Positions 24,093 through 35,618 are shown, numbered from the stretch's first letter. The stretch is DNA of 64,000 bases from Lateolabrax maculatus (GCA_031216445.1 CM062218.1:16863001-16927000), one strand, 5' to 3'. Translations and numbers: made by a program. Notes: generated from the sequence alone by a model not told the origin.

Positions 24093-27000
24093 CTCGACGC
24101 ACAGTTTTTGAGGGAGAATCCAGACACGACATCGGCCAGTTTGGTAACTTTAGGAGGAGCAGGCAAGGTGATGACACGCCTCAGATAGCATGTGCGCCTA
24201 GAACACAAAATCAAAAGCGTGGCTGCAGTAGACAAGAAACAAAGACAAATACCTCTGAGCACCAACTAAATGTACTGTTACACAGTTTCTGGGTGCTTAT
24301 TTACTGTTATACTTGCATGATACATGGTACAGAGTCTCATCTGCTGTCTCTGCTACTCTTTTAGCAACGTGAAGTGTCACCTAATGCAGCTTCATCTCAT
24401 GTTTAAGGCACAGACATACCTGTTAGCAGAGAAACTCTCAGTGTGATGGGTGTAGAACTGACAGTAGGGATCCTCAGTGCAGTTCCTCCGCCGCGCTTCT
24501 GCATCATCCGCCTGCACATCGTGAAGGTCAGAACCTGGGAAATCTACTCCCTCATGAGTCTTCTTAACCCAGTCTGTTAGGACGGAGGAACAGGGTTAGA
24601 CTCAAGGTGCAACCTGAACTGTGAAGCCAAAGTGCAAGTCCCTTAAACCTGCATTCTTTCTAAAAGCCAGCAGGGGGCGACTCCACCGGCTCCGATAAGA
24701 AGTTTGATCGTATTGAAATCTATGTGAAAATGACCCTACTTCTCACTTGATTTATTACCTCAGTAAACATTTTCCTAATGAGTTTATGGTCTTTTTATGG
24801 TCACTAGTTTCAAGTCGTATTCGGTACAGCATGACGTTGATTTAGTAAATTATGGTCCCATTTAGAGTAAAATAGACGATAAAGCAGAGCATGATTTAGA
24901 GCATGGCTACAGAGAGGCCTCAAAGAGAGGACTGACTGTGACCTTTGTTGCAAAGAAACATTCATAGCTGCATGTAGGCCTACTTGCTTTATGCCATCTA
25001 TACATCTGATATATAATAATCAGTTAATGACCACAGCAAACCTCCACACGGGTATCAAAACCAAACATCACAGTTTGAGATAATATAATACGGTGTGATG
25101 TACTATATTCATAGTTTATTGGCACAAATAAGATAATGAAGATATAGAAAAATCATATTGCATGGCAAAAATAGCATATTGTCAATATTTTACAGAAACG
25201 GATTCATTCATATTTATTGATTATTGATTTGAGAGAATTATCACCTGACTCTGGTTTCAGTGTGTTCAGCTCATTGTTTTGGTTTTACAGCCCACAAATG
25301 AGCTGCTGCTGGAGGTCAACATAGGCAACTGTTTGCTAACATTTTCACTTTAACATCTCAAGCTGATTATATGAATCCAAGTGGCCAAAAAAATCAATTA
25401 ATTCAGTTTTAAAGAAAAGCGCCTCAGTTAATAATCCTGTCATTTGCATTTTTCTAATTAGAGATAAAATGAAGCACAACTAAAACAAATCTAATAAATG
25501 GCACAACTGCAGTAACCATCTTGCCTAAACAAAATTACTTCTGTAGCTAAAAATAAATAGTTTAATGAGGCACAAAGGAACACATATGCTCTAAACATTA
25601 GAGCAGGGTCAGCCTCTTTAAACACCCAAAACACTCTGGTCTGTGTGTCCTCTAACTGTGTCAAAATGTACATTTTCTTTCTCTGTCAGTAATGTGTTTT
25701 TTTAGATTTGACAAGTGGTACATACTGTTATCTTGGTGACAGAAGCGTGCCGGTATCCCTGATGTGACTGCTGCTTTTTTTAACACCATTTCATTTGGAT
25801 TGTTCTTCAGGTAACACAGAAAATCATCACTGGAAACATAACGACAACAAGATCTGGGTTAAAAATGAAGTATGGAGCGAGGCATATTTGCCCTCACACT
25901 AAGCTTAGATATATCCTGCTGGCACTATACTTAACACATGAAAGTTGTAGTGATGCTCTCTAAGTTAAAGATAGTTAAGATTACACAAAGTAGGATACTG
26001 TCAGCAAGGCCAAAGCATAACATAACTTCTTCTGAATACTTCCTCTTCACTCATCACTCATTCACACATTATTTGGCAGACATGGTCCTTCCACAGGAGA
26101 GAAAAAGTTAGCTAAAGGATTTTCCCTCTGAGAAAGTAATCTCAAAATACTGTGTACTTTCACTTTTAGTGGATGAAAAGTGACTATTACTACTACTACT
26201 ACTGACTACCATAATCAAACTGCACATTAAGACATGTACCTGGCATAAGAGAAGTGGCATAAGTAGGTACATCGTGGATGAGCAGTGCACAGGGCATGAC
26301 AGTGTCCAGGAGAGGCAGCAGGTCAGATGTCAGCGTTTGGAAATAACTTGGTCTGACATGCTGTCAATACACAGATAAAACAGTGGAAAGCCATGCACAA
26401 CAGCCTGCAAGATGCTTCCACGGCCAATGCTACCACCTTTACTACGAGTTTTTGTGTACCTGTGTCAGACCGTTGAGTTATTTCGATTTTATGGGAGACT
26501 CCGGACACTAAACCAGCCTTTGCCTCTACCCTAGGAATCCATGGCACTGTCCAGCTGAATTTAAGACGGCACTTACATCTACAGACAGAAGAAGAAATAA
26601 TATTAGTAGGATTCGGTACGTCATCATCCCTCCACCCCGTTGATCATAGACTCAAAACTGGTGTGTGAACAGTTGTCATCGCCTAATCTGAGCGGCGATG
26701 AAAAAACATTTCCATGAAGGTTTATCTCAACCATAGTTGTATATGCCTACGTGAGTTTCGGTTGCAGAGTTTGAGAGAAAAGCCAGAGGTGATTCCCGGA
26801 GTGGAGTCCGAACTGGGCTGCCCAGACCTTGGGAATGGACTTAAGGTAGCAGTAGAACTGCCTGGTGAGGAGAGAAGCAGGAGTTTCTGAGGTCAGCAAA
26901 TGGCAAATACACAAGGCAGGTAGGCAGAGCTTTCAGCCTGGGAAGACAACACTGGCCCCTTTAACTTACTTTTTTTATTTTTAAATAGGGAAATCACATT

Positions 27001-27597
27001 TGCAGAAAATCTGATAAAAACAGTCAGCGGGATTTCGTTTTTTAAATGAATCTACGTATTTATGATACGTCATTGTTTAAGTGTTTTGCATTCAATACTT
27101 TTTCCAAAATCATTCTTTTGTATTTCTTTCAGTGTGTATTTTTAGTAACGCACCATTCTTTGTCACTCCAGTCAGACCGGATAAAGGTAAAGAAGCGGCA
27201 GGGGGGGTGCTGGGTGCACAGCTGCTGACAATATTCTACATCAGGAAAGTGGGGAAATGTTATGTTTGTTCCCGGAAAATCCACGTCCACCAGAAGATCT
27301 GGACTACATTCTACAGGAATGGAAAAAGAAACACATGTACACATGCACACATTTAGATTTTACCACATGTTAAGTTGTAAAATAGACATTTAGTTACACT
27401 TAGGCAGCCACAAACAGTTTTTAAAACGACATATACCGTGTGCCTGTATGATTACTGTCTAAAGATAGAGGTGTTGGATGTTGTTGCACCAAGTTAAGAC
27501 AAATTTAGGTTGTTGGACTAGACACATAGAATTGATTTGACTTGATGTGTATTACCTTGACTAATGGAGAGACCACAGAGGTAGGTTTTTTCAGTCC
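24093..27597 (-). pseudogene. Decayed four-apple-domain gene copy
   Basis: On the minus strand, homologues of most exons of the intact gene at 37,279-40,815 appear in order: signal-peptide exon remnant (about 27,597-27,556, ATG lost), apple-1 halves (about 27,320-27,160 and 26,870-26,760), apple-2 second half (about 26,575-26,460), apple 3 (about 26,355-26,242 and 25,829-25,726), apple 4 (24,573-24,420 and 24,197-24,093). Lesions: the exon for the first half of apple 2 is absent; the second half of apple 1 changes frame midway; a deletion in apple 3 creates an in-frame TGA at 26,323-26,325; a conserved apple-4 Cys is Arg; the normal stop TAG reads TCG at 24,093-24,095. Splice sites mostly survive, and some exons remain open, so decay is fairly recent. 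A tiny alternative product cannot be excluded. Confidence 0.85.
24660..24990. repeat. Teleost interspersed repeat in pseudogene intron
   Basis: The block beginning CCAGCAGGGGGCGACTCCAC and continuing through ATGACCCTACTTCTCACTTG resembles a repeat I know as widespread in perciform genomes. It sits in an intron of the apple pseudogene. Boundaries are approximate and family membership is from memory. Confidence 0.55.
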
Positions 27598-27599
27598 CC

Positions 27600-29100
27600 A
27601 CAGTGGTACCAAACTGAACTGTTCGCGTGACTGATTGTTGACTCGCTTAGTAATTGATTGGCATCAAACTCTGAACAGCTCTGACGTGCTGTGACATGAA
27701 GACACAACTTACAAAGAAAATCAGTAAGTATGGATATTGTCAGTAGTCATAGGCTTACATTAGCGTGCATAGGCTGTTAGATGTCATTAGTGTTAGGTAC
27801 AGCTTTTATGACCCGGTGCTGTGAACTCCCAGCCTTCACCACACGCCTCTCAGGTCCACTGGCTGTTTCAGAGTCCAGACTAACGTGAAGGGGTGATCAA
27901 CCTTTTTGCTGTTGTGGCTAAATAAAACCCCTTCAAAGTAAGGGTCAGCCTTTAGGTTCCGCCATGGGCCAGTTATTGCCAGCACTGGGGGCCAACACAA
28001 TCCCATATGTCTTAAATGTTGATTGAGTATTTCTTTCTTTCAATTCCTTTAAGAATAGGATTGTATATGAGAACAGATATCATTTTTCCTCTAAGGGTTA
28101 AGAGAGTTCCAGCAGCTCATAATAAGACTCATTGTGCAAAAATAATTCATATATGAATTTATGTTCCGTGGTACACTATGAGGCTGCGGATGTAACGGTT
28201 TAGTATTCATATTTATTTACAGGTGCAAAATATTTTTTGCTGGTTGGCCAAATTTGGTACATGGGCCACTGTATACCTACTACTGCTTAAAAGGCTTAAA
28301 CCCCCTATGACTACATCCACACTAAGCCAGCTAACAGACTAAACTCTGTCTGTTTTGGCCCTCTAGCCACACCGAGCTGTGTTTTTCACACTGTATATAA
28401 AAGTGTTGCCCTGCATTTCATTGTGTACAAGGAAAACAGTTTTTCAACAATAATGATGTACATGTAGATGTGTTCATAGCTGTTTAGGACTGAGCGTGCA
28501 ACTTTTGCCTTGAACCCCAGGGTGGGTGACAAGATATATATCAATATGGGGCAGTTGTCCTTTCTGAAATGTGTCTTTTTGGGTTCTTAGGTGTGAACAC
28601 ATCTGAGTTCATGTTTTGGTTGCACTCCAAAAAGTAGAATGGACTGAAGTCAGTAAGAGCACTGGTTTATACATACAGTCTAGTGACCTCTGCTGTCCAC
28701 ACTACACAGGTGCAGGAATGAAGATACAAATGCAGGGACAGAGGTGTTTTTCTTTCAACCAAAAATGATTAAAAGATTGAGGACCCAATGTTCAAATTTG
28801 CTGTAAGACACCAATTTTGACACAGTATCTTGGTTTATAAACCCACAGAAATATTTTAATATCATTATGCCCCTTATGTCTTGGGGACTTGCTGGTGGGA
28901 AGGTATGGAGAGGGGTTATAGAGAAGAAGAAGAAGAAGTAACAAGAGAAAAAAGTGTATGAGTGGGGAAGTGAGAGAAAATCTCAAGTGTTACGTGAAAA
29001 TAAAGTCATTTACACAGATGTCATGCTGCTGAATCTTTTATGGGATCATATACGTATTACACTGATTACGTGTGGATTATGTGTTTATTCCAGTGTCTTG
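27600..29100. other. Intergenic, part of an apple-cluster duplication
   Basis: No gene is seen. The stretch around 28,660-28,720 (GGTTTATACATACAG.. CCTCTGCTGTC.. GGTGCAGGA) is similar to 41,330-41,390, which flanks the intact apple gene, suggesting both are parts of one duplicated unit. Confidence 0.4.
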
Positions 29101-29116
29101 AAACAAAGTGTTTATA

Positions 29117-29201
29117 CTAACAGTTCTCTGTGGAGTAGCCAGACATGACATTGGCTAGTGTGGTAACTTTGGGGGACGCATGCAAGGTGATGATGCGTTT
29201 T
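29117..29201 (-). pseudogene. Orphan last exon of a third apple-domain gene
   Basis: The minus strand encodes KKRIITLHASPKVTTLANVM followed by SGYSTENC and a TAG stop at 29,117-29,119. This aligns with the end of the intact protein (KRVITMPAPPKVTKLANVVS, then GFTQKNCA and stop). The acceptor-side bases are altered and no other exon of this copy is recognisable within several kb upstream, so it is a relic of a third tandem copy. Confidence 0.75.
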
Positions 29202-29419
29202 TTAGACTCCTGCTGCTGGGTAAACCACAGAAACTCAACACTAAACATTCAAGAAAAATACACAGATACACCTTCATATATGTTGAATGATTCCAATGTT
29301 TTGAATAGAACAGATTTGGTATGTGGTACATACTGTTATTCAGCTATGCAGAAAATATACTTAAAGTACTTGTTATGCAGAATAGGGTTATTTCAGAATA
29401 ATATATACTAAATTAATGG

Positions 29420-29729
29420 ATTAGATTTAGTGACACATTAATGTGTAAGTATTACTATTACTACTATTACTATTACTATTATGACAGATTATGGCAGCTG
29501 GTAAAGGTGGAGCTAATTTCAAGTACTTTATATACTACTGGGTAACTTGATCTATATATTATTTATATAGTTATATTATAATTTATATATAAATAATTTA
29601 TTAGTTGATTACATTTTGTATAAATAATCGGAATCTGCAAAGTAACTTGTAACTAATGTCAAATAAATAATTTCTACTTAGGTACAGTACTTGAATAAAT
29701 GTATTTACTGTAGATACATTCCACCACTA
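29420..29729. mobile_element. Truncated hAT-like MITE
   Basis: The right end, read in reverse complement, starts TAGTGGTGGAATGTATC and includes AAGTACTGTACC, like the hAT-type element at 23,424-24,068. Internal phrases such as GGTAAAGGTGGAGCTAATTT match a teleost MITE I recognise. Internal ATT triplet repeats (29,448-29,482) and a shortened left part indicate truncation. Confidence 0.6.
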
Positions 29730-30640
29730 AATGAGTACTGTCCTAATGTGTGCTCTGATGGATGCCCCTTCATGTCACTAAGTCCTGAATCAAGCCAGAA
29801 TTGGCAGAGCATAGTATTTAAATCACAATTCAATGACCCCGTGAGGCCATTTTAATACTTTATCAAAAATCAGACTTGATTTTACAATGATTCCTCTGAT
29901 TACTGTCCACATTTAAGTGAGGAAAGTAGTAAGTATATTTTCAGGCCTCAATGATAAAAAAATCTGATGGTTTTATATCAGCTGTGATAAATATTTAGAA
30001 CACTGGCCCAACATCAACTGTGTTAATATATTTTCCTGTACGACTGAACATATATGCACAGTGTTCTCATACAGAGCACATGAGCAACAGAATAAATCTA
30101 GTGTTTCATGTAGGATAACTTCTCTGTTCAGATCAGTGTTACACCAAAACTTCTTTCTGTTGTTCTGCTGTGCTGTTACCATTTATCCAACAAAGCCTTT
30201 ATGTTTGAATGAAAGCTGCATTCTGAGTATGGTGATCTTGGTGTGCTGTGTATGAGAACTGATCTACACTACAGAACAAACATGGCATACATATACATAC
30301 ATACATACATACACATATATACATACATATATATAAAAATCACACAAATGTAAACACTAAATGGGATTTCTAAACATATTAGGATCTCACAGAACATTGG
30401 ATTAGATATATATATATATTAGATTAGATATAGTTTTATTGAATTCAACACCAAACCAAATTGTAAAAAATACAAAGTACATGGAAACATTGTAGGCAAA
30501 ATAGTTATAAGAAATAGTGCCTACAAACCACAATGACCAGTCATATATATGGATTGGTGATGGACATATCATCAGTATTATCTTTACATCATTATATTAT
30601 ATGATATGAATCACATGGTAAACATTTCTGTTAGTGCCTT
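29730..30640. other. Intergenic, AT-rich; TACA/TATA microsatellite
   Basis: No gene is recognised. A tetranucleotide CATA run occupies about 30,285-30,335, and a short TA run lies near 30,405-30,420. Confidence 0.5.
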
Positions 30641-30719
30641 TCAGTCAATTGAAAAGAGGCGGTTTAGGGGTCCAACCCCTCTGACAAGGTGTAGAAGCAG
30701 GTTTGGTGCAGAAGTGTGT

Positions 30720-31511
30720 TCAGTGGGCTGCCGTGGAGCCGGAGCTTCCTGGGATGATCGGCTGGTTGATGTCCACTCTCGGATGCCCTGGGAGACACAG
30801 GAGTCCTGCCCTGACGTAAAAAAACAACTGGTGAATATTTTATATATTATCATCAAATATCATTAACATACAGTATGTAATGTTATCTTTAGCTTAGCAC
30901 AACTTTATGTCACTGTAGTTACTTTTGCAGTCTTAATAAAGGGCTTACTCACTTTGACTGAAACACCACATGCTCTCCTTGTCCTGTCCTCAGTTGTCCT
31001 TCTGATCTGGTCGGGAGGGAGCGTTTATTCTTCGTCGTCGTGGAAACTCTGGATGTGCTGCAGGAATGTTGAGTCTTGGTCTTCTCTCTAAACACATCCA
31101 ACAGAGTGAGTGAAGAATAAGTGAACTACTAATAACAAGACCTGCAAGACCCATTTGATGATGTTATGAATGATTTTTATACCTGTGCCTCGTAAAGTCA
31201 ACTTCACCTCAGTAAAGATAAAGAAGAAAAAAGAAAAGTACAAAAGAGTGAGTCCTCTTTAAGTGACATCAAACTAATTAACAGGTCAATCACAGCATAG
31301 TTAACTTGGCATACATTACCTCCTGTGTCTTTATATAAAGACTCCTGTAAATCAGACTCTTGTCCTTACCTTTTCTCCCACATGATGTGAATGGCAGGAG
31401 CTCAGGTGGTAGAGCGGCTCCTCCATTCACTTCACAGTTATTGTTTTTGTTTTTATCCCTGGCTCCTTCTATCAGCATGAAGCCACTGAACCTCAGGCCA
31501 GCATGGCACAT
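30720..31511 (-). CDS. Tentative four-exon small gene, function unknown
   Basis: Hand splicing of 31511-31370, 31207-31183, 31087-30953 and 30810-30720 gives a 130-residue open frame. Its donors fit the consensus (gtaagg, gtataa, gtgagt) and all acceptors end in AG. The product is polar and basic in the middle (TTTKNKRSLPTRSEGQLRTG) with no domain I recognise, no signal peptide and no membrane segment. A 25-nt second exon is unusual. It may instead be a non-coding transcript, an untranslated extension of a neighbour, or chance. The start at 31511 is the first ATG after an in-frame stop. Confidence 0.25.
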
Positions 31512-32244
31512 GTAGGAGCCAGTTGAGATATTTCAGTCAAACACCTCAGCTGGCTCCTGTCGACACAAAGGAGCAAAGATAAAGATGGACCTGGATCAGG
31601 AAGGGGGACCCTCTCCTACAACCAGGCCTGGGAGGACAGTCCCATATATCTCCTATATTACTAATGATAGAATTGTCACAGTGCAGGTAGCACTGGAGAA
31701 GTTATTTCTTATCACGTCTCAGTTATCAACAAATTCACACTAAGTCCCATCGGCTGCTGAAGGATGAAGGGTGAGTTGCACTCGTCCCCCGCAGTGTCGC
31801 CTCACTCCTCTTACGTCAGCAACTGTACAATGACGACTCACAGCTCGCTGTTTGTTGCTCTTCATTTAGGTGATCATATTACTATATTATCATTTACTTT
31901 CTCACTTCTCTGCAGCGTTAACTTCCTTCTGTTTTTCTTTCTTTCCACCTTCCTTTTCTCTTTCTCTTTTCCCCCTTTGTCGTCTTCCCTGACAGGCTCT
32001 TATCAGATAAGACAGTAAGACCCGCCTTCTTGACCTTTTGGCAACCAATCAATAGGACACATAACTACCATTATTTTTATGAATAATAATTATAATATTC
32101 AATACACTATATTTTATTATAGTATAGAATTTATATATATATTGAACTGTAATATATTATATTGTAACAATAACGATAGCATTTTATTATATTATTATAT
32201 ATTATAGTATATTATATTTCAGGTTTGGGATGCCAAGACTAACT

Positions 32245-32570
32245 TGGGCTTTGCCAGCTCTGCTAGACACTAACAGCAGCCCTCAAGGCTACAAAGAGAG
32301 AATCCAGCCTCCAGATACAGAGAGGCCCTGGTGCAAGACGCTACCAAGGCCCTCGCCAGCCCTGCCAGACGCAAAAGCCAGCCCTCAAGGTTAAAAAAAA
32401 TCCCTGCCAGACGCAAAGGACACTTCTCAAGGTTACAAAATTCAAATCAAACCACTGGATACAGAGATGCCCTGGTGCAAGACGCTACCGAGGGCTCTCC
32501 CAGCCCTGCCAGACGCAAAGGCTACAAAGAAAAATCCAGCAACCAGACGCGACTGTTCCCAGATGGATTG
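32245..32570. repeat. 144-bp degenerate tandem repeat
   Basis: GATACAGAGAGGCCCTGGTG at 32,314 recurs as GATACAGAGATGCCCTGGTG at 32,458, each followed by CAAGACGCTACC and CCAGCCCTGCCAGACGCAAA. A poorer partial unit precedes them at about 32,250. The period, 144 bp, is a multiple of three, and the plus-strand frame is open through two units. The array ends 30 bp beyond the stop of the minus-strand acidic gene and overlaps its likely 3'UTR. Confidence 0.8.
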
Positions 32571-32600
32571 TCCGTCCTGCTACATACAGGGCTGACGATC

Positions 32601-35347
32601 CTAATCGGAGTCGCTGTCATCAAACAACATCGGCCTCCTAGTGACGACCCCCCAGAATCTCTCCCAACTCCTGTTTGTGGAGGAGCCGAGGCCGGAAGTT
32701 GACGGAGTTGGCTCCTCAGGGCTTTCCTCTTCTCTGAAGCTTTCCTCACAACTCCTCTTCGGCCTCTTATCAGGATGCTGCTCCTCGTCGCTGTCCTCCC
32801 TGCTCCTCTTCGTGGAGGAGTTAAGTCCAGACGATGACGGAGTCGTTTCTTCAGAGTTGTCGACTTCAAGGATGCAACTCCAGGACTCAGACTCAGGTCG
32901 TGGTAGGTCCTCGAAGTGAAGAGGTCTGATGTTGTCATCCTCTTCATCACCCTCTTCATTATGAACCCTGTCGTCATTATCCTCATCTTCTTCCTCAGAT
33001 GACATGGTGTCATAACCAGAATCCAGCCAGCCAAAAGAGTCAGAACCGTCAGTCCAGTCACTGCTGTCATCTGTCTCCTCGTCATCCTCATTGTCAGAGT
33101 GGTGCGCCCGAAAGACAGCCCTATACTCGGGTTCATCATCATCATCATCATCATCAAGAATAACAATAACCTCCACTTCCTCATCATCATCAGAGGAGAT
33201 GTAAATCGGGAGATCGTTACCTTGGTCGCCCTCGATGATCCTGTTGAACTCAGCGATCCCTCCAGCTGCAGGACGTTCTGCGATGTGGAAGACACCTGCA
33301 GGGAAAAGTTAAAGCACAAGAAAACTGAAGTTTTTCTGATTAAATGTATTATTTATTTGTGACTTAATAAGGAATAATTAAAGTTCAAAAATGTATTTAG
33401 TTATAAAGTTATTAATAACTTCAATATAATAGATTCAGTAGAGTGTGTGTGTGTGTGTGTCTGTGTGTGTGTGTGTGTGTCATGTCCCTGGCAGCTTCAC
33501 CAAACAACCACACAACAAATTATTCAGATTCTCACTTAAATAGCAGAAACACCAGACATCACCTTATCCCAACACAAACCCCCAGACGTACAAATACCTC
33601 TCATGTGAAATAAGACCACATCACTTATACAAGAAGGTGATGAAGAAAACACATCAAACAGCTCACACACGGCCCTTCTTTGGATCTGGATTCAGATCTC
33701 AACAGACACTCCAACACTTGATCACAGTGGAAAACGCAGGTACCAGAAATGGAGCATGCACCATAACAATATAAGAAGATGGTGATCATCAGAAATTCTT
33801 ACCTTAAAATACCAAAAGATATATTTGGTTCCACGCAACTCACCCTGCCCAGTCCCCCTATAAGGACAGACATGGCGGATGAATCACAAGCGAGACCAAT
33901 CAGGTTTTTTTTAAAGGGAAAACAAGATGACATCACACACCTACTAAACAAGTCACGTTCATAAACACTTTACAATTATTTGGACCAAGGACCAGCAAGA
34001 GGCATTAAAATAAATAATAAAAGACCGAATGCTGATTATGACACCGTGTGATAAAGAGAAACTACTTAAAAAGGATGCAGTTTGATCATTAACAATATTA
34101 AAAAACCATCAGAGTGAAACAGCACCCCACCCTATACACAGATAAAAGGGGTAGAAGGATTTCCTGCTCTGAAAGTGACAAAACAAAAGTCAAATAATGT
34201 TGAAAATATTTTGTATAAGGGGATTTCAAGGAGACTAAAAGGATTAACTACATGTGTCAATCACAGAGCATTGCACCATCACTGTGTACAAATACAGACG
34301 CACTTGTACAGTGTTCCACCAATTACTCTGACACATGATATGAAAAAGCATTTGCATACAATCAGTTGAAACACCACTTGGTAAAAACTATTTTCTACTT
34401 CTCCAAGAGTACTTTAGGGATGACCTGTTAATATCACAGGTCGCTGTGCAAAAAACAGTTTTACACATAAATACCATAATCATTTACCATTATATTTACT
34501 ATTTAGGTGTTGGATGAACAAACATATCTGCAGTTTTTTCATTTTTCAGGTCACACACACAACATCCTCAACAATGGTCATCAATAAACAGGCTGCTGTA
34601 TTAAACAATTCAACTCGACTCCCTTTAATTCTCAGGAATCACGTCCATATCTACCGCCTCAACGAGTAAATCCTACAGTACAAGACTCTGTTTTCCAATC
34701 ATATTTATATAATGATACCGTATATGATGACTGAAGTGAATACGATAAGACTTTATTCAGTCAGGTTTGGTTAAATTCACAATGGCTCTGAATACATTTT
34801 AAAAGTAAACGCCAACGTGCTGATTTGTTTACGCCCGCACGTTCTGACGTCACGACGTTTGCTTCTAACAGTTCCATCATCTCCATGGCTACAAAACGTA
34901 TACATATTTTTGGCATTTTATAAAGAAATGGCCCAGTCGCCATCTTTTTTTCCCCCACAAACCTTCATCGCTAAATTTGACAAAATTGATGCCCTCAAAC
35001 AAAAATAACAGTGTTTTCAAACCACTACACGACTGTGTAAATATTCCACACATTTCCCGGGACTTTTAATACATTCAAACCAACTAGATAAATTCCATTT
35101 TACACCGAAAAAAACGTTGAGTAATATATATTCTCTTAGCATTTTTCCACCTTTAAATGAAAAAAAGTTATGTTCGTCTTTGCAACGTTACTAAAGAGGC
35201 TTTCGGAGTTTCTAGGGAGGTTCATTTATGAATTAGAAGAAGGAAAGACATGCGTTTAGCGGTCTTACCTGCATGGTGAGGGTCCGGGTCACGCTGGTCC
35301 CCCATCAGCAGGTGCTCCTCTCGGGCGGCCGCGCTGTCGACAGGCAT
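32601..35347 (-). CDS. Orphan acidic protein with tandem SUMO-interacting-type motifs
   Basis: Two exons (35347-35269 and 33295-32601) join in phase to 257 residues; the donor is gtaaga and the acceptor CTGCAG. I do not recognise the family. Visible features in order: a short N-terminus (MPVDSAAAREEHLLMGDQRD); two candidate SUMO-interacting motifs, LPIYISSDDDEE and VEVIVILDDDDDDDE; long Asp/Glu/Ser stretches rich in CK2-type sites; DSGYDTMSS, close to a beta-TrCP degron (DSGxxS); KRPKR, a possible nuclear signal; and a C-terminal internal repeat (TPSSSGLNSSTKRS versus TPSTSGLGSSTNRS). No signal peptide or membrane segment is seen. The properties suggest a nuclear, SUMO-associated, phospho-regulated protein, but that is inference. 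It lies between copies of the apple cluster and has a TATA/CRE-like promoter. Confidence 0.7.
33442..33480. repeat. GT microsatellite in intron
   Basis: A GT run with one CT break within the single intron (33,296-35,268) of the orphan acidic gene. The rest of that intron is AT-rich with no recognisable coding content. Confidence 0.9.
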
Positions 35348-35544
35348 CTCCCCCGCTGGTTCGCTTTTTCTCCTTCTCCTTCTTCTTCTTCTTCTCTCAG
35401 ATATCCACCGGCTCTGTTCCCCTTACAAGGCTCTCCGGCGCTTCAGATCTCCGAAAGAGTTGAGCTCTCCTTCCAGCGGTCGGGCTTCGCGGGTCGACTC
35501 AAGTCCAAGTGACAAAGTGACAAAGTGGAAGACAGGTCAGCGGG

Positions 35545-35573
35545 CCTTATATGACCTCGGCCGCGCGACGTCA
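35545..35573 (-). promoter_or_regulatory. Promoter of the orphan acidic gene: TATA and CRE-like
   Basis: Read on the minus strand, TGACGTCG (35,573-35,566, close to the CRE TGACGTCA) is followed about 15 bp downstream by CATATAAGG (35,553-35,545, TATA-like). They lie about 200 bp upstream of the ATG at 35,347 in a GC-rich patch. Spacing is right for a TATA-driven start near 35,515. Confidence 0.45.
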
Positions 35574-35609
35574 CCGCTCTGTCTCCGTGACCTTTACTGA
35601 CGCACGCGC

Positions 35610-35618
35610 ATGTGTGTG

